DNA from: JAVBMP01 sp031552195
GTDB taxonomy: Bacteria; Desulfobacterota; Desulfovibrionia; Desulfovibrionales; Desulfovibrionaceae
Length of the DNA stretch: 64,000 nt
Reading direction: 5' to 3'
NCBI GenBank assembly: GCA_031552195.1
Contig: JAVBMT010000001.1
Location: forward strand, 1 to 64,000
A program made the translations under genes and the position numbers. Of the stretch, positions 7,414-16,371 are shown in pieces. The notes below the pieces were generated by a model. The model did no database searches and was not told the DNA's origin. It saw nothing but the letters and a program-made list of their open reading frames with translations. Within the stretch, counting starts at the first letter, position 1; every line of letters starts with the position of its first letter.

Positions 7414-9729
7414 TCAGCCGCATTTGGTAAAGGCGCAGTTCGGGCAAATGTAGCAACCTTCCTGGAAAATCAGGGGTTCGTCGCATTCCTGGCAGCGCAG
7501 CGTTCCAAGCCCGGTGGCGTCATGCACGGAGACCTTCGATTTAAGGTAGCGGTTTTCCAGCACCCAGCCGATAGCGTCTGGTATGGACTGGATCTGCCCG
7601 TGTTTGCCGCTTTGGAAGACCGGCATGTCGCCGCCGATGCCCTTGATTTGCTGCACGATATCCTCAACGCTGATGCCGGAGCGCAAGGCCAGTGAAACAA
7701 GGCGGCCTATGGCTTCGGCCTTGGCGGTGGTGGAACGTCCGGATTTGCCTATGGTTGCGAAGAGTTCAAAGGGCTTTCCGCTAACCTCGTTGATGGTGAC
7801 GTACATGGTGCCGTGCCCGGTGCGCACTTTTTGCGTGAAGCCGTAAACCAGGTCGGGGCGTTCGCGCACGGTGCGGTCTTTGCCCTGATCTTTCGCCATG
7901 TCGCCTTCCGGGCCGCCCGTGCCGGTGTAAAGCACCTGCACGCTCTTGCAGCCGTCGCGGTAGACGGTGACGCCCTTGCAGCCCATTTCATAGGCCATCC
8001 AGTAAATACGGCGGATTTCGTCAACCGTGGCGGAGTTTGGAAGGTTGACCGTTTTGGAGACGGCGTTGTCGGTGAAGTTCTGGAAGGCCGCCTGCATCTT
8101 CAGGTGCCAGAGCGGGTCTATGTCCATGGCCGTGACGAAAACGCGGCGTATGTCTTCCGGCAAAACGTCAAACTTGGCTATGCTGCCTTTTTCCGCCACT
8201 TTTTCCATGAGTTTGGGGCTGTAGCTGTCAGCTTCGCGCAGGGCGGCCTCGAAATACGGGTTGACCTCGACCAGCCTTTCGCCGTCCATAACGTTGCGGG
8301 CGAAGCTAAGGGCGAAAAGCGGCTCTATGCCCGAAGAGCAGCCGGCAATGATGGAAAGCGTGCCGGTGGGGGCTATGGTGGTTACGGTGGCGTTGCGGTA
8401 GGGGCCAAGGTCGCGTTCGGCGTAAACGGAGTCTTGATAGGCCGGGAAGTGGCCGCGTTCGCGCGCCAGCTGGCCGGAGGCCACCCGGCCCTCGTCGCGT
8501 ATGAACTGCATGATCTTTTCCGCCAGATTGATGGCCTCCTGGCTGTCGTAAGGCACGCCGAGGCGGAAGAGCAGGTCGGCCCAGCCCATGACGCCCAGCC
8601 CGATTTTGCGGTTGGTGCGCACTTTCTGGCTGATCTGTTCGAGCGGGAAGACGGAGGCGTCTATGACGTTGTCGAGAAAACGCACGGCGAGGTGGATGCA
8701 GCGCTTCAGGTCTTCCCAGTCTATGCGGTCTTCTTCCGCGCCCTTTCCGGCCGGGTTTTCCCGGTAGAACAGGGCCAGGTTGATCGACCCGAGGTTGCAG
8801 GCTTCATAAGGCAGCAGGGGCTGCTCGCCGCAGGGGTTGGTCGATTCCATCATGCCCTGCTTGGGCGTGGGGTTGTCGCGGTTGATGCGGTCAATGAAGA
8901 CTATGCCTGGGTCTCCGCTTTCCCAGGCTTTCTGCACGAGTATTTCAAAAACTTCGCGGGCCTTGAGGGTGGAGACGGCTTCAGAAGCGCCCGGTGAAAC
9001 AAGCGGGTATTCCTCGTCTTTTTCAACGGCCTTCATGAAGTTTTCCGTAAGGGCCACGGAAAGGTTGAAGTTGTTGAATTCGCCTTCCCGCTCTTTGGCG
9101 CGGATAAATTCCATTATGTCGGGGTGGTCGATCTGCAATATGCCCATGTTGGCCCCGCGCCTGGTGCCGCCTTGCTTGATCTGTTCGGTAGCTGTGTTGA
9201 AAATGCGCAGGAAGGAAAGGGGGCCTGAGGCCACGCCGCCGGTGGAGCCGACGCGGCTGTCTTTCGGGCGCAGGCGAGAGAAGGAAAAGCCGGTTCCGCC
9301 GCCGGATTTGTGTATCATGGCGGCGTGCTTGACCGCATCGAAAATTTCTTCGATCGAGTCGCCGACAGGCAGAACGAAGCAGGCGGAAAGCTGGCCCAGC
9401 CCGGCCCCGGCGTTCATCAGGGTGGGAGAGTTGGGCAAGAATTTCCAGCTCGTCATAAGATTGTAAAATTCAAGGGCCAGGCCTTCCGGCTTGTAGGGAG
9501 ATTTGCCGTACTTGCCTTCTTCGGAGGCGATGGCCGAGGCCACGCGCCAGAACATGGCGGTTCCGTTTTCCAGCACTTCGCCTTCCGGACCTTTTATGAA
9601 GTACCGTTTGGTCAAAACGGTTTTGGCGTTCTGGTTAAGTTCCACGGCCGGAAGGTCTTTGGGCTTCGGCAGGGCCGGCTTAACGCCGGGAATGTTTGAA
9701 TGTTTGGAATCTTTTTCCTGAGTTTTCAT
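7414..9729 (-). CDS. nrdJ: Adenosylcobalamin-dependent (class II) ribonucleoside-diphosphate reductase
   Basis: NrdJ reduces ribonucleotides to deoxyribonucleotides using a radical generated from coenzyme B12, independent of oxygen. I chose ATG at 9729 (771 aa) rather than an upstream in-frame codon because MKTQEKDS follows an AAGG ribosome-binding site, whereas the upstream 28 residues look like untranslated AT-rich leader. Visible signatures are FLPNSPTLMNAG, GGGTGFSFSRLRP, the catalytic cysteine loop NPCGEQPLLPYEACNLGS, and TIAPTGTLSIIAGCSSGIEP. The C-terminus has a zinc ribbon-like CQEC...CPNC with a final Cys, the family's re-reduction tail. The 196 bases upstream are AT-rich; I see no cobalamin riboswitch there. 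Confidence 0.96.
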   Translation of the reverse strand: MKTQEKDSKHSNIPGVKPALPKPKDLPAVELNQNAKTVLTKRYFIKGPEGEVLENGTAMFWRVASAIASEEGKYGKSPYKPEGLALEFYNLMTSWKFLPNSPTLMNAGAGLGQLSACFVLPVGDSIEEIFDAVKHAAMIHKSGGGTGFSFSRLRPKDSRVGSTGGVASGPLSFLRIFNTATEQIKQGGTRRGANMGILQIDHPDIMEFIRAKEREGEFNNFNLSVALTENFMKAVEKDEEYPLVSPGASEAVSTLKAREVFEILVQKAWESGDPGIVFIDRINRDNPTPKQGMMESTNPCGEQPLLPYEACNLGSINLALFYRENPAGKGAEEDRIDWEDLKRCIHLAVRFLDNVIDASVFPLEQISQKVRTNRKIGLGVMGWADLLFRLGVPYDSQEAINLAEKIMQFIRDEGRVASGQLARERGHFPAYQDSVYAERDLGPYRNATVTTIAPTGTLSIIAGCSSGIEPLFALSFARNVMDGERLVEVNPYFEAALREADSYSPKLMEKVAEKGSIAKFDVLPEDIRRVFVTAMDIDPLWHLKMQAAFQNFTDNAVSKTVNLPNSATVDEIRRIYWMAYEMGCKGVTVYRDGCKSVQVLYTGTGGPEGDMAKDQGKDRTVRERPDLVYGFTQKVRTGHGTMYVTINEVSGKPFELFATIGKSGRSTTAKAEAIGRLVSLALRSGISVEDIVQQIKGIGGDMPVFQSGKHGQIQSIPDAIGWVLENRYLKSKVSVHDATGLGTLRCQECDEPLIFQEGCYICPNCAFTKCG

Positions 9730-9925
9730 GCTGCTTGACCTTGGGGGTGTTATAAAGAAGTATATAAAATTGTGAATATCGCCGGGAGTGACTATAGCCA
9801 AATACGGCTTCAAAATCCACAGGCTATAAACCGAGAGCTCTTGGTGTAATATTTTGATTTTTATGTATTTATTTGACGAAAGAAAATGGCTGGAATCTTA
9901 AATTTTTTTTAATATCGCAATTTAA

Positions 9926-10867
9926 TTAAGTATTTTTTTTGAACCGCCGGTAAAAAACCAACATCAGGGGAAGAACGAGGGCGGGGGCAAGCCAGAGCGA
10001 GCGCAGCGTGGTGTTTAGCAATATATAATATTCTGATGTTACTGAGTTTTGTTGTAAAAAAACAAAAAAAACGGCCGCTCCGGCCCGATAAACGGGAAGA
10101 TAAATTCCATAGGACAGGGCGAAGGACGATACGCCATGGCCTATTTGTTCCCGCTTGCCAGGGCGGGCCTTAAAGAGCAAGCCCAGGGCAGCCGTAATTA
10201 TCAGGCCGGCCAGCGCCCACAGCGCCTCCGGCGGAAAACGGCCAGGCGTGGCCGGCAGCAAACTTGATGGTCCGGCCGGCAGCTCGCCCAGGCTGGCGTA
10301 AACCAGGGTTTCAAGCAAAGCGAAAGCCGCAAGGAACATTTCGCCCGCGTTGGGCCGGTCGCTTCCGGCCTGCCCGGAAGCGGGCCGTATTATCCGGGCT
10401 GCGGCTAACGCCAGCAGGACCATGGCCGCCGGAAGGCCGAGCATGGCGGGCTGGTTGGGAGCCGGAAGCGTGAAAGCGCGAAGGGCTATTCCGCCCAGGG
10501 CCAGAGCGGCCAGAACCAGCCATAGGGTTCTGAAAGGCGCGCGTAGCCAGAAAATTCCCTGCCAGCTTTTGCCCCTGACCTTGCGGCGGGCCAGAAAGAA
10601 GAAGAGCGGCAGCCCCAGCAGCCAGAGAGGGAAAGTTTCCGGAAAGTTAACGGCCCCGATCCGCTTCCACTGGAATATTCCGTAAGCGATAACGCCCGGC
10701 GTCACGCAAAGCCCGGAGAAAATGAACAGGCGCGCCGTCCGTTTGGCGCAAAGCAGAAAGGCCGCCAAGCTGGCGCTTAGAAGAAGCGGGAGGTAAAAGG
10801 CGCAGATTTCCGCCGCCGGGCCGAGTAATTGCAAGTTTTCTCCAGTGTTGCAGCTGGTCTTGATCAA
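9926..10867 (-). CDS. Polytopic membrane protein of unknown function
   Basis: No family is recognised. The 313 residues hold about nine hydrophobic segments (for example near 20-45, 50-65, 80-95, 110-130, 140-160, 175-195, 215-235, 260-280 and 285-305), separated by short basic loops such as ARRKVRGKSW and KARPGKREQ, consistent with an inner-membrane protein. Bases downstream toward nrdJ are very AT-rich and no terminator stem is clear. The gene stands alone between nrdJ and maf. It could be a small exosortase-like or flippase-like protein, but no defining residues are seen. Confidence 0.65.
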   Translation of the reverse strand: MIKTSCNTGENLQLLGPAAEICAFYLPLLLSASLAAFLLCAKRTARLFIFSGLCVTPGVIAYGIFQWKRIGAVNFPETFPLWLLGLPLFFFLARRKVRGKSWQGIFWLRAPFRTLWLVLAALALGGIALRAFTLPAPNQPAMLGLPAAMVLLALAAARIIRPASGQAGSDRPNAGEMFLAAFALLETLVYASLGELPAGPSSLLPATPGRFPPEALWALAGLIITAALGLLFKARPGKREQIGHGVSSFALSYGIYLPVYRAGAAVFFVFLQQNSVTSEYYILLNTTLRSLWLAPALVLPLMLVFYRRFKKNT

Positions 10868-11029
10868 ACCGGGCGGGTTTTCATTGCCTGCCGCCCTTGA
10901 AATTTCCGCTGGATGCGGTTAAGCAGTTTTGCGTCCTTTGCCAGGAACGTTCCTGCCCGGACGGGTTTGGCGGACCGGGCGCGGAACCGCGCCGGCATCA
11001 ACTTTCACTGCAAGGTAGAATGAAGCGGC

Positions 11030-11650
11030 ATGAGCATGTTCACTTCCGTCAATCCGTTGGTTCTGGCTTCGGCCTCGCCCCGCCGCAAGGAACTTTTGGG
11101 TTCTTTGGGCCTGCCTTTCCGCATCGTCGTGGGCGATACGCCCGAACCGGCCCCCTGGCCGGGCGAAAACCCCGGCGCTTACGCCACGCGTATGGCCCAG
11201 GCCAAAGGCCGGGCTGTGGCCGCGCGGGAGGGGCTGGAAAACTGCGCGGTCTTGGCGGCCGACACCGTAGTCGCGCTTGAGGGCGATATTATGGGAAAGC
11301 CCAAAGACCATGCCGAAGCCTTCGCCATGCTGAAACACCTTGCCGGAGCCACCCATACTGTTTTTACCGGTTGCTGCCTGCTTTTGCCGGAATCTTCAGG
11401 ACGGGCGGAAAGGCTTTTTTCCGGAAAAAGCCTGGTAAGCATGTGGGCTTGCCCTGAAGAGGCCCTGTATGCCTACGCCCAGAGCGAAGAACCGATGGAC
11501 AAGGCGGGAGCTTACGCCGTGCAGGGCGCCGGAGCTTTCCTGGTCAGCCGCATCGAAGGCTCGTGGTCTAACGTGGTCGGGCTGCCGCTTTCCGATCTGG
11601 TTGAAGTTTTGTTGGAAAACGGCGTAATCATGCCAGGCGGCCCGGCCTGA
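11030..11650 (+). CDS. maf: Maf-like nucleotide pyrophosphatase
   Basis: Maf proteins hydrolyse non-canonical or UTP/dTTP nucleotides to monophosphates and have been linked to septum control. The 206-residue product has the N-terminal signature LASASPRRKELL (about 12-23), the AADTVV motif with the catalytic acidic residue, GKPKDHAEAFAML, and THTVFTGC. Either of two closely spaced ATGs (11030, 11036) could be used. Its TGA stop (11648-11650) directly abuts the stop codon of the convergent methyltransferase gene. Confidence 0.9.
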   Translation: MSMFTSVNPLVLASASPRRKELLGSLGLPFRIVVGDTPEPAPWPGENPGAYATRMAQAKGRAVAAREGLENCAVLAADTVVALEGDIMGKPKDHAEAFAMLKHLAGATHTVFTGCCLLLPESSGRAERLFSGKSLVSMWACPEEALYAYAQSEEPMDKAGAYAVQGAGAFLVSRIEGSWSNVVGLPLSDLVEVLLENGVIMPGGPA

Positions 11651-12679
11651 TCAGCCGTTCTTTTTCAAATTCCGCGCGAATTCTCCCAAAATAATGGCCC
11701 CGGCCTGGGCCACGTTCAGCGAATCAAACTCGCGCAACATGGGTATATGAAGCAGTTTGGCGCAGCGTTTGGCTATGCCCGGACGCAGGCCGCCTTCCTC
11801 TCCGCCCAGCGCCAGCACGGCCGGCAGGCGCGGCGTGAAATCAAACACGCTTTCCGTACCCTCGGTTTGCATGGCGGCCCCGTAAACAGTAAAGCCGCGT
11901 TCTTCCGCCTCGTCAAGGGCCTGGGAAAGATTTGCCGCCTTGGCCACCGGAAGCCTGGCCAAGGCGCCGGCCGAAGCCTTGACCGCCGCTCCTCCGAGGT
12001 AAACTCCGTTATGCCTGGGAACGACCAGGCCGGCCCCGCCCAGGGCGTAAAGGGTGCGGGCCAGAGTTCCGGCGTTGCCGGGGTCTTGCACCTGGTCAAG
12101 CGCCAGGATGAGGGGCATGGGGTTGTCCATAACTCCATCCAGCAGCGCGCCGAATTCCATAAAACCGGCCGGATAAAGCCTGGCCAGCACGCCCTGGCTG
12201 CTGCCCGAGGCGTGCCTGCCCGCCAGTTTTTCCAGCAGGCTGTTGTCTACCAGGGAAAAACGCACCTCGGCCGCGCGGCAGAGGTCGAGGATTTCTTCGC
12301 TGCGTTTGTCTCGGCGTCCTTTGCGTATAAAGACGGAATCCACCCTGGAAGGGTCGGAGCGCAAAATTTCCAGCACCGGGTTAACCCCATGCAAAAGCAC
12401 GCCGTCTTCTTCCTGGCCTGACTCTTCCCGCCGTTGCCCGGAGCGTTCCGGTTCAGCCCCTTCCCCTCCGCCGCGTTTTTGGCCGTCATATTTTTGCCGG
12501 GCGCGCGCTTGTTCCGCCCGGCTTTCGCCAAAGGGGGGCCTGGGCCGTTCCCTCCGGCCTGCGGAAGGCGTTTCCCGGCCGGGCCGTTCTTCCGGCGCTC
12601 TTCCGGAACCGGCGGCGCGTTGCCGGCCTTCGCTTTTTTGCTTGAAAGGAGAGCGGGCGAAAGGGTCTTTTTCTGGCAT
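11651..12679 (-). CDS. SpoU/TrmH-family rRNA 2'-O-methyltransferase (RlmB-like) with long basic N-terminal extension
   Basis: The C-terminal 250 residues are a SPOUT methyltransferase: substrate-binding domain from LLHGVNPVLEILRSD, then motif 1 ALDQVQDPGNAGTLART, motif 2 LALGGEEGGLRP, and motif 3 IPMLREFDSLNVAQAGAIIL that forms the SAM-binding trefoil knot. This fits ribose methylation of 23S rRNA (G2251 in RlmB) or a related RNA site. The first ~90 residues are a low-complexity tail rich in Arg, Glu, Gly, Pro and Ser, absent from the E. coli enzyme and likely disordered and RNA-binding. The stop codon abuts that of maf with no spacer (TGATCA). Confidence 0.88.
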   Translation of the reverse strand: MPEKDPFARSPFKQKSEGRQRAAGSGRAPEERPGRETPSAGRRERPRPPFGESRAEQARARQKYDGQKRGGGEGAEPERSGQRREESGQEEDGVLLHGVNPVLEILRSDPSRVDSVFIRKGRRDKRSEEILDLCRAAEVRFSLVDNSLLEKLAGRHASGSSQGVLARLYPAGFMEFGALLDGVMDNPMPLILALDQVQDPGNAGTLARTLYALGGAGLVVPRHNGVYLGGAAVKASAGALARLPVAKAANLSQALDEAEERGFTVYGAAMQTEGTESVFDFTPRLPAVLALGGEEGGLRPGIAKRCAKLLHIPMLREFDSLNVAQAGAIILGEFARNLKKNG

Positions 12680-12805
12680 GTCTTCTCCGGTTGCCTACAG
12701 GGTGAAGTTAAGATAAGGTGCATTGGATTTTGGCAACAAATCGCTTTTTAAGCAACGTCTAAAACGCCTTGTGCCCACCGGCCGGTTAAAAAATACGGAA
12801 AAATA

Positions 12806-14533
12806 ATGCAAAAAAATATTCCACGCGCCTTTGTAGAATCTTTAACGCCCGACCGCCTTTCTTATCTTTTTCTCCTGCTTATCCTTCCCGGCCTCCTGTT
12901 TCTTTCAGCCTGCGGCAAAACCGTCCCTTCAAGCCAGGGCCCAGGAGTTCCTTTGCTGGAAGATGAAATAATCGAGCCGCCGGTTTTGCCGGAAGACGAC
13001 GGCCTGCCGCTCAGCGCGGAAGAACGCAAGGCCATGCAGTCTACAGGCGAGCTTGACGCCGGGCTGAGCACGGAAGAACTGCGCCAGGTGCAGCTGCATT
13101 TCAAATTTTACGTGCACAAGCACCGTAAAACCTTTGAGCGCTACCTGGCCCGCTCCGAAGCCTATTTGCCCTATGTCAAGAAGGTGCTGAGAGAGCGCGG
13201 CGTGCCGGAGGAAGTGGCCTACCTGGCCATTGTGGAAAGCGGGTTCAACCCGAACGCGGTTTCTCCGGCCGGGGCGGTGGGAATGTGGCAGTTCATGCCT
13301 TTTACCGGGAAAAAATACGGCTTGGCCCAGGATTCATGGGTTGACGAGCGGCGTGATCCGTTTCAGGCCACCGGCGCGGCGGCGGACTACCTCAACAAGC
13401 TGCACGGAGATTTCGGCGACTGGCTTTTCGCTATAGCCGCTTACAACGCGGGTGAGGGAAAAATCGGCAAGGCCATAGAATGCACCGGCGCGAACGACTT
13501 TTTCGAGCTTTGCCGCCTTAACGACACCATCCCGGAAGAAAAAACCCGCCTGAAGAACGAAACGCAGCAGTATGTTCCGCGTTTTCTGGCGGTTTGCAAG
13601 ATAATGCGCAACCTTGAAATTCTCGGTTTCAAAGAGCCGAACCCGAATTTCGGGCTTGACCTGGCGCCTGTAGAGGTTCCGCCCGGAACCAGCCTTGGCG
13701 GCCTGGCCGCTAAGGCCGGAATGAGCTGGAACGAATTTTCCGACCTCAACCCGGGTTTCAGGCGTAAGATAAGCCCGCCTTCCGCTTCATCGCGCGCCTA
13801 TCTTCCCAAGGGGGCGTCCGAAAACGCCGTTGCCTGGCTGAAGACGCCGGAATCAAAAATCTACGCCGGCTGGACGGAATACAAGGTGCGCAAGGGCGAC
13901 AGCCTTGGGGCCATAGCCAAGCGCTACGGCATTCCGGCTTCGGCCATCAGAACGGCCAACCGCCTTAAAAACGACAGACTTTCCGTGGGGCAGGCCCTGC
14001 TTGTGCCCTCCAGCTCCAAGGATGCGGCTGAGCTTCAAGGCAAGATAGAAGCCAGAACCGTGGTCAAGAGCAAGCCTGAAGGGCGGGTGCCCGGACAAAA
14101 GACGCCGGAACGGCAATCGGCCCGCCTGAACCCGGTCAAGGATAAGTATACCGTGTGCAAGGGCGATACGCTCAGCTCCATAGCCCGGCAATACGGCCTG
14201 ACTCCGTCCGACGTGCGTACTGCCAACGGCTTTGCCGTGGGTTTTTCCGATCTGAAAGTCGGTCAAAAACTGCTTATTCCCGATGCTGGGAAAAAAGGCG
14301 CGGCGCCGGAAGCTGCGGCCAAGCCCGCCGCGAAACCGGCGGGACCGGCGGAACGGGGCCTCGCCCCTGAACAATCCGCCGCGGGAGGCTCGGGCAGGGT
14401 GATAACCGTGCAGCCGGGCGACACGCTCTATTCGCTCGCCAGCAAGAACAAGGTAAGCGTTGAAAGCCTGCGCAAGGTCAACGGCCTTGGAGGAAACGAT
14501 ATAAAAACCGGGCAGAGGCTGCGCTTGCCCTAG
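12806..14533 (+). CDS. mltD: Membrane-bound lytic murein transglycosylase D-like lipoprotein with three LysM domains
   Basis: The protein (575 aa) would cleave peptidoglycan glycan strands to 1,6-anhydromuropeptides in the periplasm. A signal segment (about 18-35) ends in the lipobox LFLSAC with C36 as lipidation site. The SLT domain runs from about 115 to 265, with catalytic E144 in AIVESGFNP, then GAVGMWQFMP and AYNAGEGKI. Three LysM cell wall-binding repeats follow, starting at YKVRKGDSLGAIA, YTVCKGDTLSSIA and ITVQPGDTLYSLA. A Pro/Ala-rich linker separates the last two. The GT9 gene follows after 13 bases, suggesting one envelope-related transcript. Confidence 0.92.
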   Translation: MQKNIPRAFVESLTPDRLSYLFLLLILPGLLFLSACGKTVPSSQGPGVPLLEDEIIEPPVLPEDDGLPLSAEERKAMQSTGELDAGLSTEELRQVQLHFKFYVHKHRKTFERYLARSEAYLPYVKKVLRERGVPEEVAYLAIVESGFNPNAVSPAGAVGMWQFMPFTGKKYGLAQDSWVDERRDPFQATGAAADYLNKLHGDFGDWLFAIAAYNAGEGKIGKAIECTGANDFFELCRLNDTIPEEKTRLKNETQQYVPRFLAVCKIMRNLEILGFKEPNPNFGLDLAPVEVPPGTSLGGLAAKAGMSWNEFSDLNPGFRRKISPPSASSRAYLPKGASENAVAWLKTPESKIYAGWTEYKVRKGDSLGAIAKRYGIPASAIRTANRLKNDRLSVGQALLVPSSSKDAAELQGKIEARTVVKSKPEGRVPGQKTPERQSARLNPVKDKYTVCKGDTLSSIARQYGLTPSDVRTANGFAVGFSDLKVGQKLLIPDAGKKGAAPEAAAKPAAKPAGPAERGLAPEQSAAGGSGRVITVQPGDTLYSLASKNKVSVESLRKVNGLGGNDIKTGQRLRLP

Positions 14534-14546
14534 GCTGTTCTTCATA

Positions 14547-16232
14547 ATGAAGATATTGCTGCTTAACCTGACCCGCTTTGGCGACCTGCTGCAAAGCCAG
14601 GCCGCCATAAACAGCCTGAACGGGCTGGCTCCGGGCTTTTCCGCGCCCGGAGCCGCGAACGGCCTGGCTACTTTGAGCGGGCCGCATGAGGTCGCTCTGG
14701 CCTGCCTGGAAAATTTTGCTGAAACCGCTGATCTGCTCTCCGGGCTGAAAGCGGTTTTTCCTTTTTCGGGCAGCGCCGTTTTAAAGCCGCTGGCCCCCGG
14801 AAGCGGCGCGGGCTGGACGGAAGCCCTGGCCGCCCTGTATGCCTGGCGCGCTTCCGTGGAAGCTTTCGGGCCGGACGTAATCTGCAACCTTACGCCTTCG
14901 CTGTCCGCCCGCCTGCTGGCCCGCCACTGCGCCGGCCAAGGGCCGGTATACGGCTTCGGAGTGGACAATTTCGGCTTCAGGCAGGACAACTCCCCCTGGG
15001 CGGTTTTCTTGCAGGCCGCTTCCACAGCGCGGGGGGTAAGCCCTTTCAATATTGTCGATCTGTTCCGGGCAGTGGCTGGAAACAGCCGCCCGGCCTCCTG
15101 CCCTTGCGCTTTTTCAGCCTATGGCGGCAAAGCCGCCGACTCAGCCCTGCGCCGCCCGGCGGAGGCTGAAATCGCGGGCCTGCGCCTGCGCCTGGAGGGG
15201 GAGCTTGGAGCGGAAGAGCGCTTCGCCCTTAAAGGGTTTGTGGCCCTGCAAACCGGCGCCAGCGAAGAGCGCCGCCGCTGGCCGCTGGAGCATTTCGCCG
15301 AAGTGGGCGACGCGCTCTGGCGTGATTTCCGCCTTATGCCCCTGCTGTTGGGCAGCCTGGGGGAAAAGGCCCTGGGCGAACGCTATGCCGCTCTTGCCGA
15401 AGGGCCGCATATTTCCTTGATCGGGCGCACCAGCCAGCCGGAACTTGCCGCCGCCCTGTGTTTATCTTCGCTTTTAATAAGCAATGACACCGGCACAATG
15501 CATCTGGCCGCCGGGCTTGAAGTTCCGGTTTTGGCCATTTTTCTCGCCACGGCCCAGCCTTGGGACACCGGACCCTACCTGGCCGGCAGCTGTTCGCTTG
15601 AGGCCGACCTGCCCTGCCACCCCTGCCCTTTCGGGCAGGCCTGCCCGCACGATTTACGCTGCCGCACGGCCGTAAGCCCGGCCTTGGTGGGAAAACTGGC
15701 GGCGGCTTTTCTGCGGGAAGGCTCTTTTGCCGCCGCCTCAGTCAAAAATGAAGGAGCGCGGGTCTGGCAGGCTGAATACGACGCTTACGGTTTTATGGAT
15801 TTAAAATCCCTTTCCGGGCATGAGCGAGAAGAACGCGGCCTGTGGATGCATGCCCAGCGCGTATTTTTACGTCATTTTCTTGACCTGGAGGCCGGCCTGG
15901 ATTTCGTGCCGCCCGGCCTGCCGCTGTTGAGCGGGCCGCTGCCGGGTGTTGAAAAACTCAGGTCCAGCCTTGGGACGGTGCGCGCCCTGAACGGGCTTCT
16001 GGCGGAGCAGGGCGAGCTTTTGCTGCGAAACCCTTTGCCACGGCTGCGGGAGAAATTTTTGCAAGGTTGGCAAAAAACCGCCCTGGCCTGGGAAACAGGC
16101 CCGGAGTTGCGGGCTATCAGCCTGCTTTGGCGCGAAAACACCCAGAGCAGAAGCGGCAGCCTTGAAGAGACCCTGCTTTGCCTGCGCAATTACAATACCC
16201 TGCTGGACTGGCTGCTGCGCGAACTGCGTTGA
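14547..16232 (+). CDS. Glycosyltransferase family 9 protein (heptosyltransferase-like)
   Basis: GT9 enzymes transfer heptose or related sugars from ADP-activated donors to the LPS core. The N-terminus MKILLLNLTRFGDLLQSQAAI is the family signature for the acceptor-side Rossmann domain; the C-terminal donor site is represented by LQTGASEERRRWPLEHFAEV and by LLISNDTGTMHLAAGLEVPVLAIF. At 561 residues it is about 200 longer than E. coli WaaC/WaaF because of a helical C-terminal domain after about residue 390, with a Cys-rich stretch (PCHPCPFGQACPHDLRC) at the junction. The acceptor is unknown. It is the downstream partner of the mltD-like gene. Confidence 0.88.
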   Translation: MKILLLNLTRFGDLLQSQAAINSLNGLAPGFSAPGAANGLATLSGPHEVALACLENFAETADLLSGLKAVFPFSGSAVLKPLAPGSGAGWTEALAALYAWRASVEAFGPDVICNLTPSLSARLLARHCAGQGPVYGFGVDNFGFRQDNSPWAVFLQAASTARGVSPFNIVDLFRAVAGNSRPASCPCAFSAYGGKAADSALRRPAEAEIAGLRLRLEGELGAEERFALKGFVALQTGASEERRRWPLEHFAEVGDALWRDFRLMPLLLGSLGEKALGERYAALAEGPHISLIGRTSQPELAAALCLSSLLISNDTGTMHLAAGLEVPVLAIFLATAQPWDTGPYLAGSCSLEADLPCHPCPFGQACPHDLRCRTAVSPALVGKLAAAFLREGSFAAASVKNEGARVWQAEYDAYGFMDLKSLSGHEREERGLWMHAQRVFLRHFLDLEAGLDFVPPGLPLLSGPLPGVEKLRSSLGTVRALNGLLAEQGELLLRNPLPRLREKFLQGWQKTALAWETGPELRAISLLWRENTQSRSGSLEETLLCLRNYNTLLDWLLRELR

Positions 16233-16285
16233 GGCTTTCCACCGAAAAATAACCTTTCCCGGTTTTATTCTTATCTTCTTTATAT

Positions 16286-16303
16286 TTGGCACGTTGATTG
16301 CAT
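16286..16303 (+). promoter_or_regulatory. Consensus sigma-54 (-24/-12) promoter
   Basis: TTGGCACGTTGATTGCAT matches the RpoN consensus TTGGCACG-N4-TTGCW completely, with GG (16288-16289) and GC (16300-16301) separated by exactly 10 bases. It lies 69 bases before the ATG at 16372. The AAGGAG ribosome-binding site is at 16360-16365. The upstream activator site is not obvious. Confidence 0.8.
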
Positions 16304-16371
16304 GTAAGCTGGCACAACCTGACGTTTCTGCCGAATCGTCAAATATATGTCAACCCAACAAGGAGCATGCA

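Noticed and set aside
9730..9925. Cobalamin riboswitch or NrdR boxes upstream of nrdJ
   Set aside because: No B12-box core or paired NrdR box was found in this AT-rich stretch.
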